From: Endozoicomonas numazuensis
GTDB lineage: Bacteria; Pseudomonadota; Gammaproteobacteria; Pseudomonadales; Endozoicomonadaceae
NCBI RefSeq assembly: GCF_000722635.1
Contig: NZ_JOKH01000004.1
Location: 142,773-206,772, forward strand
DNA: 64,000 bases
Direction: 5' to 3'
A model generated the notes under the pieces. The model was not told the origin of the DNA. It worked only from the letters and a program-made list of their open reading frames with translations, and made no database searches. The translations under genes and the position numbers were made by a program. Positions 9,530-20,033 of the stretch are shown one piece after another (positions within the stretch are counted from its first letter, which is position 1; every line of letters starts with the position of its first letter).

Positions 9530-9565
9530 TATGGCCTGCGACCCGGTCGCAGGCCATACTTTATT
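9530..9565 (+). terminator. Hairpin/terminator after yeaG
   Basis: TATGGCCTGCGACC (9530-9543) pairs perfectly with GGTCGCAGGCCATA (9545-9558), followed by a CTTTATTAT tail. The strong stem five bases after the stop codon could end or attenuate transcription before yeaH. Confidence 0.7.
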
Positions 9566-9647
9566 ATGAAAGTGCAGCTCTATCAGACCCTGTAGCCATT
9601 CTCATGTTTCGGGGTGAGCCGCATTTACCGCTCATGGCTGTTTATGG

Positions 9648-9702
9648 AATTATTTTTTGATCACATACTGGCCCACCCCATGTATGTGATCAAAAAATAA
9701 TT
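9648..9702. repeat. Perfect 21-bp inverted repeat in the yeaG-yeaH gap
   Basis: Arms at 9648-9668 and 9682-9702 are exactly complementary and enclose a 13-base centre. The arms have AT-rich outer halves and an inner GATCACATAC/GTATGTGATC core. The T-run precedes the stem on both strands, opposite to an intrinsic terminator, so this is more likely an operator, an mRNA-processing hairpin or a mobile-element relic. Confidence 0.75.
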
Positions 9703-9932
9703 TCGAGACGACTTCAGGAGTGACTGACGAATGTCAGAAAAATACTCCTGACGAGAAAATAAAAAAAACCGGTGGAAGGATGTCACCACATTTCGATAAC
9801 CAATACAGTCATGAGCGAAAAAAAGTCATGAAATGAGGGAGTTGGAATGACAAGGTTTTGAACGGGCTGTTCAAAACTGGCGACATGGAAATCATGAAAT
9901 GTTCTGTGTCATAACAGACAGGGAGCGTGTTA

Positions 9933-11210
9933 ATGAGCATTATTATTGATCGACGTCTGAATGGGAAAAACAAGAGTACTGTCAACAGACAGCGCTTCCT
10001 GGACAGATACCGAAAGCACATTAAGAAAGCTGTTTCTGAAGCGGTTAACAAGCGCTCCATTACTGATGTGGAATCAGGCAGCCAGGTCACTATTCCAACC
10101 AAAGATCTCTCCGAGCCACGCTTTCAGCATGGCCAGGGGGGTCGATACAAGCAGGTTCACCCGGGGAATAAAGAGTTCATTTCTGGCGACAGAATCAAGC
10201 GTCCCTCAGGGGGTTCAGGCCAGGGGTCGGGTAAGGGTAAAGCCGGTAACTCTGGCGAAGGGATGGATGAATTCAGCTTCCAGATCAATCATGAAGAATT
10301 TTTGAATCACATGTTTGATAATCTGGAGCTGCCCAACCTGGTGCGCAAGCAACTCCAGGATGCTACTGAGTTTAAAATGAAGCATGCAGGTTACTCCAGC
10401 GAAGGTTCTCCTGACCGACTGAATATTGTGCGTTCTCTGAGATCAGCCCATGCTCGACGCATTGCTTTGGGAGGTGGAGCCAGAAAAGAAGTGAGAGCTT
10501 TGAGGCGTCAACTCCGCGAGCTGGAAGTCAGTCCTGAAGCGACTGACACACAGTTAGTAGAAGAGCTTCGCGAGAAAATCAGAGAACTCAATGGCAAGTT
10601 AAAAAAACTACCCTTTATTGATGACTTTGATCTCAAATACAACAACCTGATCAAGGTTCCCAGTCCCAGTAATAAAGCTGTGATGTTTTGCGTCATGGAT
10701 GTCTCTGGCTCCATGACACAAGAAATCAAGGATATGGCCAAGCGCTTCTTCATTTTGCTTTATCTATTCCTTCAGCGTAATTACAAACAGATCGAAGTCG
10801 TCTTTATTCGTCACCATACTGCGGCGAAAGAAGTCGATGAGGATGATTTCTTTTATTCCAGAGAAACAGGCGGAACCATTGTATCCAGTGCGCTGGAAAT
10901 GACCCGTGACATTATCAATAACCGCTACAACCCAGTGGATTGGAATATTTATGTTGCTCAAGCGTCTGATGGGGATAACTGGGAAGGTGACTCCAGCGTC
11001 TGCTCCAAGATTCTGACTGAGCAAATCATGTCAAAGGTTCAATATTTTTCATACGTCGAAATCACCGATCGCGCACACCAGAATCTGTGGCGTGAATACG
11101 AAAGCGTCGCAGAGTCATTCGCTGATCAGTTCGCCATGCAGCAGATCAAAACACCTAATGACATCTATCCGGTGTTCCGTCGCCTGTTTGAGAAAAAGGA
11201 AACCGTATGA
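9933..11210 (+). CDS. yeaH: YeaH, DUF444/UPF0229 von Willebrand A-type protein
   Basis: Conserved partner of PrkA/YeaG; biochemical role unknown. The start at 9933 has a GGGAG site at 9921-9925 and yields [15 protein letters not shown], colinear with E. coli YeaH; the upstream GTG at 9927 is not needed. The product is 425 residues. The N-terminal half is rich in charged and glycine residues. A VWA-like domain in the C-terminal half has a DVSGSM MIDAS motif at about residue 256. The stop overlaps the start of the SpoVR gene by four bases, so the two are coupled. Confidence 0.93.
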   Translation: MSIIIDRRLNGKNKSTVNRQRFLDRYRKHIKKAVSEAVNKRSITDVESGSQVTIPTKDLSEPRFQHGQGGRYKQVHPGNKEFISGDRIKRPSGGSGQGSGKGKAGNSGEGMDEFSFQINHEEFLNHMFDNLELPNLVRKQLQDATEFKMKHAGYSSEGSPDRLNIVRSLRSAHARRIALGGGARKEVRALRRQLRELEVSPEATDTQLVEELREKIRELNGKLKKLPFIDDFDLKYNNLIKVPSPSNKAVMFCVMDVSGSMTQEIKDMAKRFFILLYLFLQRNYKQIEVVFIRHHTAAKEVDEDDFFYSRETGGTIVSSALEMTRDIINNRYNPVDWNIYVAQASDGDNWEGDSSVCSKILTEQIMSKVQYFSYVEITDRAHQNLWREYESVAESFADQFAMQQIKTPNDIYPVFRRLFEKKETV

Positions 11211-12742
11211 GCGAGACATCAGTTACGAGTGAAAAAACGCCCATTTCTACCAGTTCAGAATGGACCTTTGAACTCATTCAAGAGTATGACAGTGAACTGG
11301 CTCGACTGGCCGACAAATTCAGGCTGGATACCTATCCCAACCAGATTGAAGTGATCAGTGCTGAACAAATGATGGACGCCTATTCGTCAACAGGTATGCC
11401 ATTGATGTACAGCCACTGGAGCTTTGGCAAACAGTTTCTCCATACCCAGCAGAACTACCAACGTGGTCGTATGGGGCTTGCTTATGAAATTGTGATTAAC
11501 TCCGACCCCTGCATTGCTTATCTCATGGAAGAAAACACCATGACCATGCAGGCACTGGTTCTGGCGCACGCCAGTTATGGTCACAACTCATTCTTCAAAG
11601 GTAACTATCTTTTCCAGACCTGGACCGATGCAGAGTCCATTATTGATTACCTGATGTTTGCTAAACGTTATGTGGCAGAATGCGAAGAAAAATATGGTGT
11701 TGAAGCGGTAGAAGATGTATTGGATGCAGCTCACGCCCTTATGAACCAGGGCGTCAACCGCTATAAGCGTCCCAGGCCTCTCTCTGCAGAACAGGAAAAA
11801 GAACGTCAGCAGGAACGTGCTGAATATATCCAGAGAACACTGAACGATATCTGGACAACGATTCCAAAAGCTGAAGAAAAAGAAGAAAGGAAAGTTCAGC
11901 GTTTCCCCAAAGATCCAGAAGAGAATATCCTGTATTTTCTGGAGAAGAACGCTCCTCTTCTTGAGACCTGGCAGCGTGAACTGATTCGTATCGTCCGAAA
12001 AGTAGCCCAGTACTATTACCCTCAGCGACAGACTCAGGTCATGAACGAAGGTTGGGCCTGCTTCTGGCACTACCACCTGCTGCATGAGCTATATCATGAA
12101 GGCAAAGTGACTGACGGCTTTATGCTGGAGTTCCTGCACTCGCATTCTAACGTGGTCTATCAACCGCCTTTTGACAGTCCAAATTACAGTGGAATCAACC
12201 CCTACACTCTTGGCTTCAGTATGTTTCAGGACATTCGTAGAATCTGTGAAGATCCAACGGATGAAGACAAGCACTGGTTCCCTGACTTTGCAGGCAGTGA
12301 CTGGCTGGAAACGGTTCACTTTGCTATGAAGAACTTCAAAGATGAAAGTTTTATCCTGCAGTTCCTGTCCCCTAAAGTCATGAGGGATCTAAGGCTGTTT
12401 TCTGTTTTGGATGATGAAGGCAAGTCTTATCTGGAAGTCGATGCTATCCATAACAGTACCGGTTATCAGGAAGTAAGAGAGTCCCTTGCTGCCCAATATA
12501 ATCTTGGCAATCGGGAACCTAATATCCAGATCTTTGACGTGGATGTCCGTGGCGATCGAACATTAACCGTAAGACATTACCAGCATCAGGGACGACCACT
12601 GGATAAAAATACCGAAGAGTTATTGAAACACGTACACAGACTCTGGCAGTTTGATGTCAAAATGGAGTCAGTCACTGCAGACAATAAAGTGAGTCAAAGT
12701 TATCACTGCCCGGATAAAAAAGATTCTGGGAAATCTCACTAA
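11207..12742 (+). CDS. ycgB: SpoVR/YcgB family protein
   Basis: Member of the SpoVR family, named for a Bacillus spore cortex gene but widespread in non-sporulating bacteria, where it accompanies yeaG-yeaH. The 511-residue length fits. Family-typical segments are present: [12 protein letters not shown] near residue 65, [19 protein letters not shown] near 105-125, and [16 protein letters not shown] near 280. No enzymatic activity is firmly known for the family. It is translationally coupled to yeaH. A stem-loop follows at 12839-12860. Confidence 0.93.
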   Translation: MSETSVTSEKTPISTSSEWTFELIQEYDSELARLADKFRLDTYPNQIEVISAEQMMDAYSSTGMPLMYSHWSFGKQFLHTQQNYQRGRMGLAYEIVINSDPCIAYLMEENTMTMQALVLAHASYGHNSFFKGNYLFQTWTDAESIIDYLMFAKRYVAECEEKYGVEAVEDVLDAAHALMNQGVNRYKRPRPLSAEQEKERQQERAEYIQRTLNDIWTTIPKAEEKEERKVQRFPKDPEENILYFLEKNAPLLETWQRELIRIVRKVAQYYYPQRQTQVMNEGWACFWHYHLLHELYHEGKVTDGFMLEFLHSHSNVVYQPPFDSPNYSGINPYTLGFSMFQDIRRICEDPTDEDKHWFPDFAGSDWLETVHFAMKNFKDESFILQFLSPKVMRDLRLFSVLDDEGKSYLEVDAIHNSTGYQEVRESLAAQYNLGNREPNIQIFDVDVRGDRTLTVRHYQHQGRPLDKNTEELLKHVHRLWQFDVKMESVTADNKVSQSYHCPDKKDSGKSH

Positions 12743-12838
12743 ACAGCAATGACCGGAGAGTAATAGCTACCTTTGCAACACTTAATATAACGAGTTAGCA
12801 TTTAACAAACACAATAAAAATAGCCTGCTTACTGGTAT

Positions 12839-12860
12839 CCCCACTGTTACAGCAGTGGGG
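12839..12860 (+). terminator. Hairpin downstream of ycgB
   Basis: CCCCACTG (12839-12846) and CAGTGGGG (12853-12860) form an 8-bp GC-rich stem with a 6-nt loop. The tail (CATTACCTTT) is only mildly T-rich. The rest of 12743-13071 is AT-rich, presumably contains the desaturase promoter, and shows no gene. Confidence 0.5.
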
Positions 12861-13071
12861 CATTACCTTTCACAAAACGATACAAAAAAATGTTTCTAAC
12901 ATGAAAAGCTGCTAGCTTACTTCAAGGATCCAATTTATCGGGACGATAAAATCAGCAGTCTTCGCCCATTCAATATCGCTGCTTCATGAAACAATCAGGT
13001 GACACCGGCACAAACAATAATTCGACTTATTAAAAGAGCTGTATTCTGTGAAAAGCTGATGAGGTATGAAC

Positions 13072-14256
13072 ATGTGGTATGAAGGATTCCTGTCTCCCTC
13101 TTTATGGGAGGCTGCACTGGCAACCCTGTTGCTGACACACATCACTATTCTATCAGTCACGATCTATCTGCACCGGTACAGCGCTCATAACGCTCTGGAA
13201 CTTCACCCTGTTTTACAGCATATTTTCCGTTTCTGGCTTTGGCTGACAACAGGCATGCGAACTCTGGAGTGGACAGCCATTCACAGAAAACACCATGCCT
13301 TCTGTGAAACAGACCATGACCCTCATAGCCCGGTTCGCAAAGGACTCCGCAAAGTACTCTGGCAAGGTGCAGAGTTGTATCGACAAGAAGCAGAAAATCA
13401 GGAAACCCTTCAGCGCTTCGGACAAAGAACGCCTGATGACTGGATTGAAAGGAAATTATATACCCCCTACACCAAGGCAGGCATTGCGTTCATGCTGGTC
13501 ATTGACCTGCTTCTTTTTGGCATCATAGGTATTACCATCTGGGCTGTTCAAATGCTCTGGATTCCATTTTTTGCCGCAGGTGTCATCAATGGTCTGGGCC
13601 ACCACAGTGGGTATCGAAACTTTGAATGTAAGGATGCCGCCAGAAACTTATTCCCTATTGGCTTGCTGATTGGAGGAGAAGAACTGCATAACAATCATCA
13701 CACGTTCCCCAACTCACCCAAACTGTCAGTGCGTAAATGGGAGTTCGATATTGGCTGGTTATGGATTCGCTTTTTCAGTTTTTTAAATCTGGCCCATGCC
13801 AGAACAGTCAATCCACTGGCTAAAATGGACTTTGAAAAAGACCATATAGATTACGATACTGTAATGGCCATAATTAATAATCGATTTCAAATTATGGCCC
13901 AATACAAAAAAATGGTCATCGCACCAATGGTCAGGGATGAAAAAAGCAGAGCCTGTGCTCAGACCAAACGACTATTTAATTCCGCCAGACAACTTCTAGC
14001 TCGTGAAAGCAGCCTGCTGATTCCCGGTCATAAGGAACGAGTCCAAAGCATTCTCGATACCAGCCAGGTTCTCAATACGATTTACAAGAAAAAAAATGAC
14101 CTTCAAGCTATCTGGAATACGATAAAAGATAAAAATGAACGAATAGATGCATTAATTAAATGGTGCCAAGAGTCTGAGGAAAGCGGAATAAAACACCTTC
14201 AGGATTTTTCAAAATTATTGAAGAGCCATACACTTCCTAATGCATCGGCCATTTAA
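13072..14256 (+). CDS. Membrane fatty acyl desaturase (delta-9 type)
   Basis: Integral-membrane di-iron desaturase that introduces a double bond into acyl chains, part of membrane fluidity control. The three histidine boxes are clear: HRYSAH, HRKHH and HNNHH (HNNHHTFPNSP). Four hydrophobic segments bracket them. I start at the second Met (13072), which lies seven bases after GATGAGG, whereas the ATG at 13066 sits directly against it; MWYEGFL is also the usual family N-terminus. The product is 394 residues. The last 130 or so residues form a soluble helical extension seen in many marine homologues. The monocistronic setting gives no more on substrate. Confidence 0.9.
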   Translation: MWYEGFLSPSLWEAALATLLLTHITILSVTIYLHRYSAHNALELHPVLQHIFRFWLWLTTGMRTLEWTAIHRKHHAFCETDHDPHSPVRKGLRKVLWQGAELYRQEAENQETLQRFGQRTPDDWIERKLYTPYTKAGIAFMLVIDLLLFGIIGITIWAVQMLWIPFFAAGVINGLGHHSGYRNFECKDAARNLFPIGLLIGGEELHNNHHTFPNSPKLSVRKWEFDIGWLWIRFFSFLNLAHARTVNPLAKMDFEKDHIDYDTVMAIINNRFQIMAQYKKMVIAPMVRDEKSRACAQTKRLFNSARQLLARESSLLIPGHKERVQSILDTSQVLNTIYKKKNDLQAIWNTIKDKNERIDALIKWCQESEESGIKHLQDFSKLLKSHTLPNASAI

Positions 14257-14548
14257 TCTATATTGTATTTCTTGAAAGCCCCAATACCAAAGTATGTATT
14301 TATCCCTTTAAAGCAAACAATTAATTTCAGGACAATTCAAATCGTTAGCACTTAATGCCAAGCTCCAACTGTTTATCTATTGTACAATCGTTCCTATCAA
14401 CTCATAAAACCTTCTTAAATCTATTTAAATACTTCGTAAAAGCACATTAAATGCTTCCATCAATTTAAAGCTTCCTGTATAAATAGGCACTTTCATAATT
14501 GAATACCATCAATACCCCATCGATTTGGTCTGAATTGGGAGTTCCTGA
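14257..14548. other. AT-rich intergenic region upstream of the H-NS-like gene
   Basis: About 290 strongly AT-rich bases with several short A/T tracts and no gene. It should contain the promoter of the H-NS-like gene. Such curved AT-rich DNA is a typical H-NS target, so autoregulation is plausible but not shown. Confidence 0.45.
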
Positions 14549-14968
14549 ATGAACGTTTTTGAAGAAATTCATCATCGCCTGAGCAGTAAAACCCGTATCC
14601 GCTCACTGTTTAAAGATGTTCATGTTGAAGATCTTGAGCGTATTATCTCCAGAATGCAGGATGTTATGCAGGAGAAACTTGAAGCACGAAATAAAATTGA
14701 CGAAGAGCGTCAAGCTAAACAGGAAAGCATTGAAGCCGTTAAGCAAATTATGGCTGAGCGCGGCATCTCAATGGAAGACCTGGATGATCTGGAAGTAGCG
14801 ACTCCAAAGCGTCGCAGAAATGTTCAAAAATTTACTTTTGAATTCCAGACAGAAGCAGGCGACACAATACAATGGGACGGTTCTACCACTGGCCGTCTAC
14901 CACGTGATTTCCAGGCCTACCTGGATCGCACTGGCAAAAAACGTCTGGACTGCGTGGTTGAGAACTAA
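14549..14968 (+). CDS. H-NS-like nucleoid protein
   Basis: Likely xenogeneic silencer/nucleoid protein. The 139 residues have an N-terminal helical oligomerisation region rich in charged heptads (about 15-75), a basic linker (PKRRRNVQKF), and a C-terminal domain with the W-DG-TTGRLPRDFQAYL arrangement resembling the H-NS DNA-binding loop (usually QGR). The exact subfamily (H-NS versus a diverged analogue) cannot be fixed by eye. A strong terminator follows at 15131-15165. Confidence 0.8.
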   Translation: MNVFEEIHHRLSSKTRIRSLFKDVHVEDLERIISRMQDVMQEKLEARNKIDEERQAKQESIEAVKQIMAERGISMEDLDDLEVATPKRRRNVQKFTFEFQTEAGDTIQWDGSTTGRLPRDFQAYLDRTGKKRLDCVVEN

Positions 14969-15130
14969 GTTTACCTTTTTCAGAACTCCAGACTAATGTC
15001 TTATCCGCTGCTTCTGAAATACAGACGTCAGTGGGTCAGAATGAAAACATGATTCAATGCAGTTAAACCGGTTATTTGAATCATGTATGACCATGAAAAG
15101 ATAAATCATTTTTTGATGGTATACCTAAAA

Positions 15131-15165
15131 GCAGAAAAGGAGCTACCGCTCCTTTTCTGCTTTTT
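15131..15165. terminator. Terminator shared by the H-NS-like gene and phoR
   Basis: GCAGAAAAGGAGC (15131-15143) and GCTCCTTTTCTGC (15148-15160) form a perfect 13-bp stem with a TACC loop and a five-T tail on the plus strand. It lies between two convergent genes, directly after the phoR stop (15165-15167). Confidence 0.9.
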
Positions 15166-16484
15166 CAGGAATGCTCCAGCTCAAGACATTTTTCAGGAAA
15201 ATGACAAACAAATCGGCTGCCTTTCCCCGGGTGACTACGGATACTAAGCTTACCTCCATGTCTCAGCATTACGTGCTTGACGATAGCCAACCCAAGCCCT
15301 GTTCCCCCTGTATTCTGACTACGACTTTTATCAATACGGTAGAAGCGTTCAGTTAATCTGGGAATGTGCATGGGATCAATGCCAACCCCATTGTCTTCCA
15401 CCATTAAATGCCCACCTTCCTTATCTTGCCACCAGCGCACATGAATCTTTCCACCCAGCGGTGTATAGCGAACAGCATTAAAGACCAGATTTGAGAAAGC
15501 ACTGCGTAATTCACTGCTACTGCCAGCCAAAAAGACATCCTCATCGCAATCCAGAGAAATCTGATGCTGGTTTTCACCACTGAGCGCTCGTCCATCTTCA
15601 ACAATGCTATTCAGCATGGTTTTAACATGTACACCATTCTCATCAGACTGGGCTTCAGCCGATTCCAGTTTGGACAACAATAAAAGGTCTGCCACCAGGT
15701 TCTGCATTCTCAGTGATTGCTCCTGCATTCTATTCAGAGCTTTCTCCCAAACAGGAGGCAAACCAGAATCAGGACCCAGACTATCCAGCATTGTTTCAAG
15801 ATAGCCGGAAACAACAGTAAGCGGTGTTCTCAGCTCGTGGGATACATTGGCAACAAAATCCTTTCTCATGACTTCCAGCTGATTCAAACGCGTGACATCT
15901 CTGACTGTCATCAGCCGATTGCCTTTACCGTAAACTGTAATATTAAACTGCAATTGATGATCAGGATTGATAGGGGAGGGAATTTCAAGCGCTTTTTGAT
16001 AACCACCTTGATCAAAATAGTCAGAAAACCGGGGATCTCGCAGCAGGTTCGTAATTAATTGCCCCTGGTCATCAGGCATCTTCAGGCCCATCAGGGTTTC
16101 AGCAGCCGGATTCCACCACTCCAGATTGCTCTGATTATCAATCATTACTACGCCGTCATTCAAAGCGGCTGTGGATTCCTGAATACGCTCGATGACGACA
16201 GCAAGCTTTTGCCGAGAACGGCTGTGCTGTTTTTGTAAGCGATAGATACCATCAAAAATCTCGCCCCAGAATCCTTTACTTTCGGGTGGCTCCTTACTCT
16301 TCGCCTTGGGGTCATTCAACCAATCCAACAGCTTAAAGAGTTGACGGAAACTCCATACAAAATAACCTCCCATCACCACACAGAGGCCCAAAAAAGGCTC
16401 TCCTACAAACCAGCCCAGAGAAAACCCAACTATCATGTAAGCCAGCATATGGCTCAACAAATAGGATTTTGAAATTGTTGTCAT
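15165..16484 (-). CDS. phoR: PhoR, phosphate regulon sensor histidine kinase
   Basis: Inner-membrane sensor kinase that phosphorylates PhoB under phosphate limitation. The 439 residues show two N-terminal membrane segments (about 11-45), a PAS domain (about 100-195), the H-box VSHELRTPLTVVSGYLE with His near 216, and the ATPase region with N-box (SNLVFNAVRYT), DNGVGID and GGTGLGLAI. It lies downstream of phoB on the same strand with a 244-bp gap that contains a hairpin. Confidence 0.95.
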   Translation of the reverse strand: MTTISKSYLLSHMLAYMIVGFSLGWFVGEPFLGLCVVMGGYFVWSFRQLFKLLDWLNDPKAKSKEPPESKGFWGEIFDGIYRLQKQHSRSRQKLAVVIERIQESTAALNDGVVMIDNQSNLEWWNPAAETLMGLKMPDDQGQLITNLLRDPRFSDYFDQGGYQKALEIPSPINPDHQLQFNITVYGKGNRLMTVRDVTRLNQLEVMRKDFVANVSHELRTPLTVVSGYLETMLDSLGPDSGLPPVWEKALNRMQEQSLRMQNLVADLLLLSKLESAEAQSDENGVHVKTMLNSIVEDGRALSGENQHQISLDCDEDVFLAGSSSELRSAFSNLVFNAVRYTPLGGKIHVRWWQDKEGGHLMVEDNGVGIDPMHIPRLTERFYRIDKSRSQNTGGTGLGLAIVKHVMLRHGGKLSIRSHPGKGSRFVCHFPEKCLELEHS

Positions 16485-16626
16485 ATTACTCCCGGCCAGA
16501 TACCTGCTGACAGCCTACTGGACGAGAATAATGTTCCAGATGGCTATCTACAATAGTCTCAAAAGCAACGTCGATCACTGACATCACCCCAGACAGGCTA
16601 TCACCCATCCATAGAAAAATGTTACC

Positions 16627-16657
16627 TCTGGTGAGCCAGCAGGTCGAGCTCACCAGA
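16627..16657 (-). other. Hairpin in the phoB-phoR gap
   Basis: TCTGGTGAGC (16627-16636) and GCTCACCAGA (16648-16657) form a perfect 10-bp stem with an 11-nt loop. On the minus strand a five-T run follows eight bases later, so it may act as a partial terminator lowering phoR relative to phoB. Such hairpins also mark mRNA processing sites. Confidence 0.5.
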
Positions 16658-16728
16658 CAGTTTCAAACAATCATGAGCGACGAGTGCTGCCAACCACCCC
16701 TCATCTTCAATAGTGATGGGTAACACAG

Positions 16729-17418
16729 CTAAACTCTTGTTGAGAAACGATAGCCTGTACCGCGAACCGTTTGAACAAAGCCTTCATAGTTATTGCCCAG
16801 GGCTTTTCGCAAACGTCGAATGTGCACATCGACTGTTCGTTCTTCTACGTAGACATTGCCGCCCCACACCTGATCCAGCAGCTGTCCACGGCTATATGCC
16901 CGCTCCTGATGAGTCAGGAAAAACTGCAGCAAACGATATTCAGTAGGCCCTATCTCAGCGGGAGATCCATCAATCGATACCCTGTGACTGACAGGGTCCA
17001 GCTCCAAGCCTTTTATGACAATAGGAGACTGATTATCAAATCCGCCTGCACGACGAAGTACTGCTTTCAAACGGGCAGCCAGTTCACGAGGAGAAAAAGG
17101 TTTGGTGATATAGTCATCCGCTCCGGTTTCAAGCCCCTGAATTTTATGATCCTCTTCACCTTTTGCTGTCAGCATCACGATGGGAATTTCTGAGGTCAGC
17201 TCATTACGCTTGAGGCGGCGGGCCAGTTCGATACCTGAGATATCCGGTAACATCCAGTCCAGCAATATCAGATCGGGCTTATTATCTACAATCAGAGAGT
17301 GCGCTTCCTTCGCATCAGCTGCCTCGAGGCAGTCATATCCTGCCATTTCCAGAGCAACGGTCACCATCTCGCGAATAGGTGCTTCGTCATCTACGATCAG
17401 AATGGTCTTTCCTGGCAT
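16729..17418 (-). CDS. phoB: PhoB, phosphate regulon response regulator
   Basis: OmpR-type response regulator activated by PhoR. The 229 residues comprise a receiver domain (acidic pair D10/D11, phospho-acceptor D54 in LLDWMLPD, conserved K in [10 protein letters not shown]) and a C-terminal winged helix (about 135-229) ending with [10 protein letters not shown]. Order on the minus strand is ubiC-ubiA-(500 bp)-phoB-phoR, as in pseudomonads. Confidence 0.97.
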   Translation of the reverse strand: MPGKTILIVDDEAPIREMVTVALEMAGYDCLEAADAKEAHSLIVDNKPDLILLDWMLPDISGIELARRLKRNELTSEIPIVMLTAKGEEDHKIQGLETGADDYITKPFSPRELAARLKAVLRRAGGFDNQSPIVIKGLELDPVSHRVSIDGSPAEIGPTEYRLLQFFLTHQERAYSRGQLLDQVWGGNVYVEERTVDVHIRRLRKALGNNYEGFVQTVRGTGYRFSTRV

Positions 17419-17919
17419 TGATCTCTACCTGTTATCTGTCGATTCGATTTTGGCGGTGACGTTCTGGCTTCTATCAGGTACAGCTCCAAGCTTTACCGGG
17501 AGGGTAATATATTCGATCTACCATTGCTCCATCACTCAGGGCTGTTTCTCACTGCTTCGATCAACCGCACTATACATGGGTCATTACACCCTTGAAATGT
17601 TACAGACAGATGACACAGACAAAGCAGACATCACACTTCAAACACAAACACTTCGACTAAACCCCTTGGGAGACAATACTCAACGGCATTTCCACCCTAT
17701 AAAACGCTAGTGATAATACCTATCAGATTATAAACAGCATTAAACAGAATAAAGATCTTTTACCTGAACTGGCAAAGAAGTGACAAGCAAAATATGCCCG
17801 GTATTAAGTAAAGATACGAATAAGTCATGTACTCACTCTACAAGCTATTAAGCCGGCAGAAGTAACAAAACTTATTCACACCTTACCCAGTACTCAGCAG
17901 GCCAAGCCCTATAAACAGA
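17419..17919. other. phoB upstream region
   Basis: About 500 bases between phoB and the ubiA stop. No gene is evident. Three TGTCTG words occur on the minus strand between about 17590 and 17630, reminiscent of half a Pho box, but their spacing (9 and 13 bases) does not fit the 11-bp Pho box period, so I do not call one. The phoB promoter must lie here. Confidence 0.4.
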
Positions 17920-18909
17920 TCAGAGATAGCTCACTACAAAGCCTGCAAACACAATGGCTCCGGCCCAATGGTTATTCAAAAATGCTTTAAAGCAGGCATC
18001 ACGCTCACGGTTACTGGTTAACAGTTGCTGGTATACAAACAGGGCTGCTACCGCAATTAGAGAAAGATTATACAAAGCCCCCAACTCCAGTTGACGACCG
18101 AGCATGGCAAGCGTTACCAGAGTAAGTACCTGCAAACAGCCAACAATAAGGTTATCCATTTCTCCAAAAAGAATAGCGGTGGATTTGATGCCTACTTTAA
18201 GATCATCATCACGATCCACCATGGCATATTGAGTGTCATAGGCCACAGTCCAGAACAGGTTGGCCAGGAACATCAACCAGGCAATATTTCCCAGCGCCCC
18301 ACTCTCAGCAGCAAAAGCCATAGGGATAGACCAGCCAAACGCAGCCCCCAGAACAACCTGTGGCAGATGGGTATGTCTTTTTGCAAAAGGATAAGCGGCT
18401 GCCAGTAATAATCCGGCAAATGACAGCTGAATGGTCAGAGTGTTTGTAAAGAGCACAAGAACAAAAGCCAGAAATACCATTCCGGCAAAATACATCAGTG
18501 CTTCTTTTTCCTGAATTCTTCCCGTTACCAGAGGCCGGTTGCGGGTGCGTTTAACATGGCCATCGACCTTCCTGTCAGCAAAGTCATTAATGACACAGCC
18601 TGCACTGCGCATCAACACCACACCCACTGCAAAAATGACCAGATTGGCCAGGCTCGGAATACCTTCCGCCGCTACCCAAAGCGCCCACATGGCAGGCCAA
18701 AGCAACAGATATATGCCAATAGGCCGGTCCAACCGGGCTAATTGTAAAAAGTCTTTTAGACGGGGTAGTCTCTGCAGAACCGCTTCAGTGCCTGCTGACA
18801 CGCCCATCAATTTCCTGAATTGCATCATAGTTTTTGGCTGTTTATCTGAATCTTTTTTATCATCGCTTGAACAGGCCCATAGAGGATGAAAAGATTGGAC
18901 CCTTGTCAT
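17920..18909 (-). CDS. ubiA: UbiA, 4-hydroxybenzoate polyprenyltransferase
   Basis: Integral-membrane prenyltransferase that attaches the polyprenyl tail to 4-hydroxybenzoate in ubiquinone synthesis. Both aspartate-rich motifs are present: [15 protein letters not shown] and [15 protein letters not shown], with about eight hydrophobic helices. The frame from 18909 gives 329 residues, some 35-40 more than typical. The first 27 residues are polar and unlike the family, so the true start may be one of the Met codons at residues 28, 29 or 35 (near 18828-18807). It follows ubiC on the same strand, whose product it uses. Confidence 0.93.
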   Translation of the reverse strand: MTRVQSFHPLWACSSDDKKDSDKQPKTMMQFRKLMGVSAGTEAVLQRLPRLKDFLQLARLDRPIGIYLLLWPAMWALWVAAEGIPSLANLVIFAVGVVLMRSAGCVINDFADRKVDGHVKRTRNRPLVTGRIQEKEALMYFAGMVFLAFVLVLFTNTLTIQLSFAGLLLAAAYPFAKRHTHLPQVVLGAAFGWSIPMAFAAESGALGNIAWLMFLANLFWTVAYDTQYAMVDRDDDLKVGIKSTAILFGEMDNLIVGCLQVLTLVTLAMLGRQLELGALYNLSLIAVAALFVYQQLLTSNRERDACFKAFLNNHWAGAIVFAGFVVSYL

Positions 18910-19055
18910 TCATGACCTTGAACCGTGACTCATGTCGCCAGTTTATCAGGTTAGAGCCGCTTCTCAATCAGACCATGAACAGACTCACTAAGGACATCTC
19001 GATATTTCAGGAGGAGGTTACTTCAGCAAACAAACATCCTTATTGAGAATATCTA

Positions 19056-19709
19056 TTAGAGCTCATGCTCCAGGCACCTTGATACCACTTCAGAAGTGCT
19101 TTCTGTTTGTGCAGGCAAATCTGGCAAAAAAATTTCACACACAGAAATAGGCTTTTCGTTCAGATAAAACAACGATCGTCTGCCCCAGGCAGTCTCATCT
19201 GAGTATTTATCCATCAGGTATGGATTAAACTGGCGGGCAGGCAGCTCTGCTACTTCAAACGGCCCTCGACGCATACCCGGATGATTGAATAAAAATTCTC
19301 CCAAAGGCTTACTGCCTAACTGCAGCAGCTCCCTGTTAGGACCAATAAGACTGCTGTGCGGCAATACACTGCGAGCAAATACTCTGGGCCTGCCATCACA
19401 AATCAGCAAAACTTCTCTGATAGTAGCCATTTTGCTGCAGCTATTGCTTCTGAAAAAACCTGTTTCTCCATGAGAGACAGAAGTCACCCTCCGTCGCTCC
19501 TGATTATTAAGGAATCTATGCTCCGAGTAAGTAGGCATAAATGTTCCATGACGAATAACCTGCACACTGAAGTTGTTGTTAAATGCCAACTTCAACCGTT
19601 GCGTCAGGGAACCGCTGTCCAGCAACCAATCGCGCCAGGGTTCTGGAATCTGCTGTTTCAGATAACGTCTGGGCTTCCAGGGCAGGCCTGCAAAATCAAT
19701 AAAAGGCAT
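19056..19709 (-). CDS. ubiC: UbiC, chorismate pyruvate-lyase
   Basis: Cytoplasmic enzyme converting chorismate to 4-hydroxybenzoate and pyruvate, the first step of ubiquinone synthesis. The 217-residue length is slightly above the E. coli enzyme. Family features include the PLGEFLF segment and the WGRRSLFYL segment with conserved arginines, and a conserved acidic residue in the C-terminal EIFLPDLP. GGAG lies five bases upstream of the ATG at 19709. ubiA follows on the same strand. Confidence 0.92.
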   Translation of the reverse strand: MPFIDFAGLPWKPRRYLKQQIPEPWRDWLLDSGSLTQRLKLAFNNNFSVQVIRHGTFMPTYSEHRFLNNQERRRVTSVSHGETGFFRSNSCSKMATIREVLLICDGRPRVFARSVLPHSSLIGPNRELLQLGSKPLGEFLFNHPGMRRGPFEVAELPARQFNPYLMDKYSDETAWGRRSLFYLNEKPISVCEIFLPDLPAQTESTSEVVSRCLEHEL

Positions 19710-20033
19710 CCATACTCCTGCTTCACAAACCTAATTCTCCAGAACTACCTTTAGTACAAAGCAGGTAGTTCATCCTAAACCATGAATCGCAATGACAAGA
19801 TAGTCACTTCACGGTTATGCTCCGGCTGCTATTATTGGCCAATTTTTTGAAATTGAGAATGCCTTCAGGCTGAAAAAGATCCCGGCCTATTATCAGCTCA
19901 CTATTTGCTTCACCTTCTCTCCCTGCTCAATGATTCACCATTTATGGACAGTGTCTGATTCTTTTCTATGCTTCCTGCCAGTGGTATAAATCATCCCAAA
20001 GGATGATCAAAAACAATAAATCAGGATCCGTAC
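19710..20033 (+). promoter_or_regulatory. Regulator promoter region with ATCATCC-N4-GGATGAT dyad
   Basis: Divergent intergenic region between ubiC and the TetR-type gene. A TATAAA-like -10 (19985-19990, preceded by TGG) is followed by an inverted repeat ATCATCC (19990-19996) / GGATGAT (20001-20007), placed to cover the transcription start of the regulator. The repeat differs from the RutR-like boxes in the purine region, so it may be bound by another protein. The rest shows no gene. Confidence 0.45.

Noticed and set aside
11588-12085. 165-codon minus-strand frame opposite ycgB
   Set aside because: Low-complexity hydrophobic shadow of the SpoVR-family gene.
17590-17635. Pho box upstream of phoB
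   Set aside because: TGTCTG words are present but spaced 9 and 13 bases apart, not the 11-bp repeat of a Pho box.
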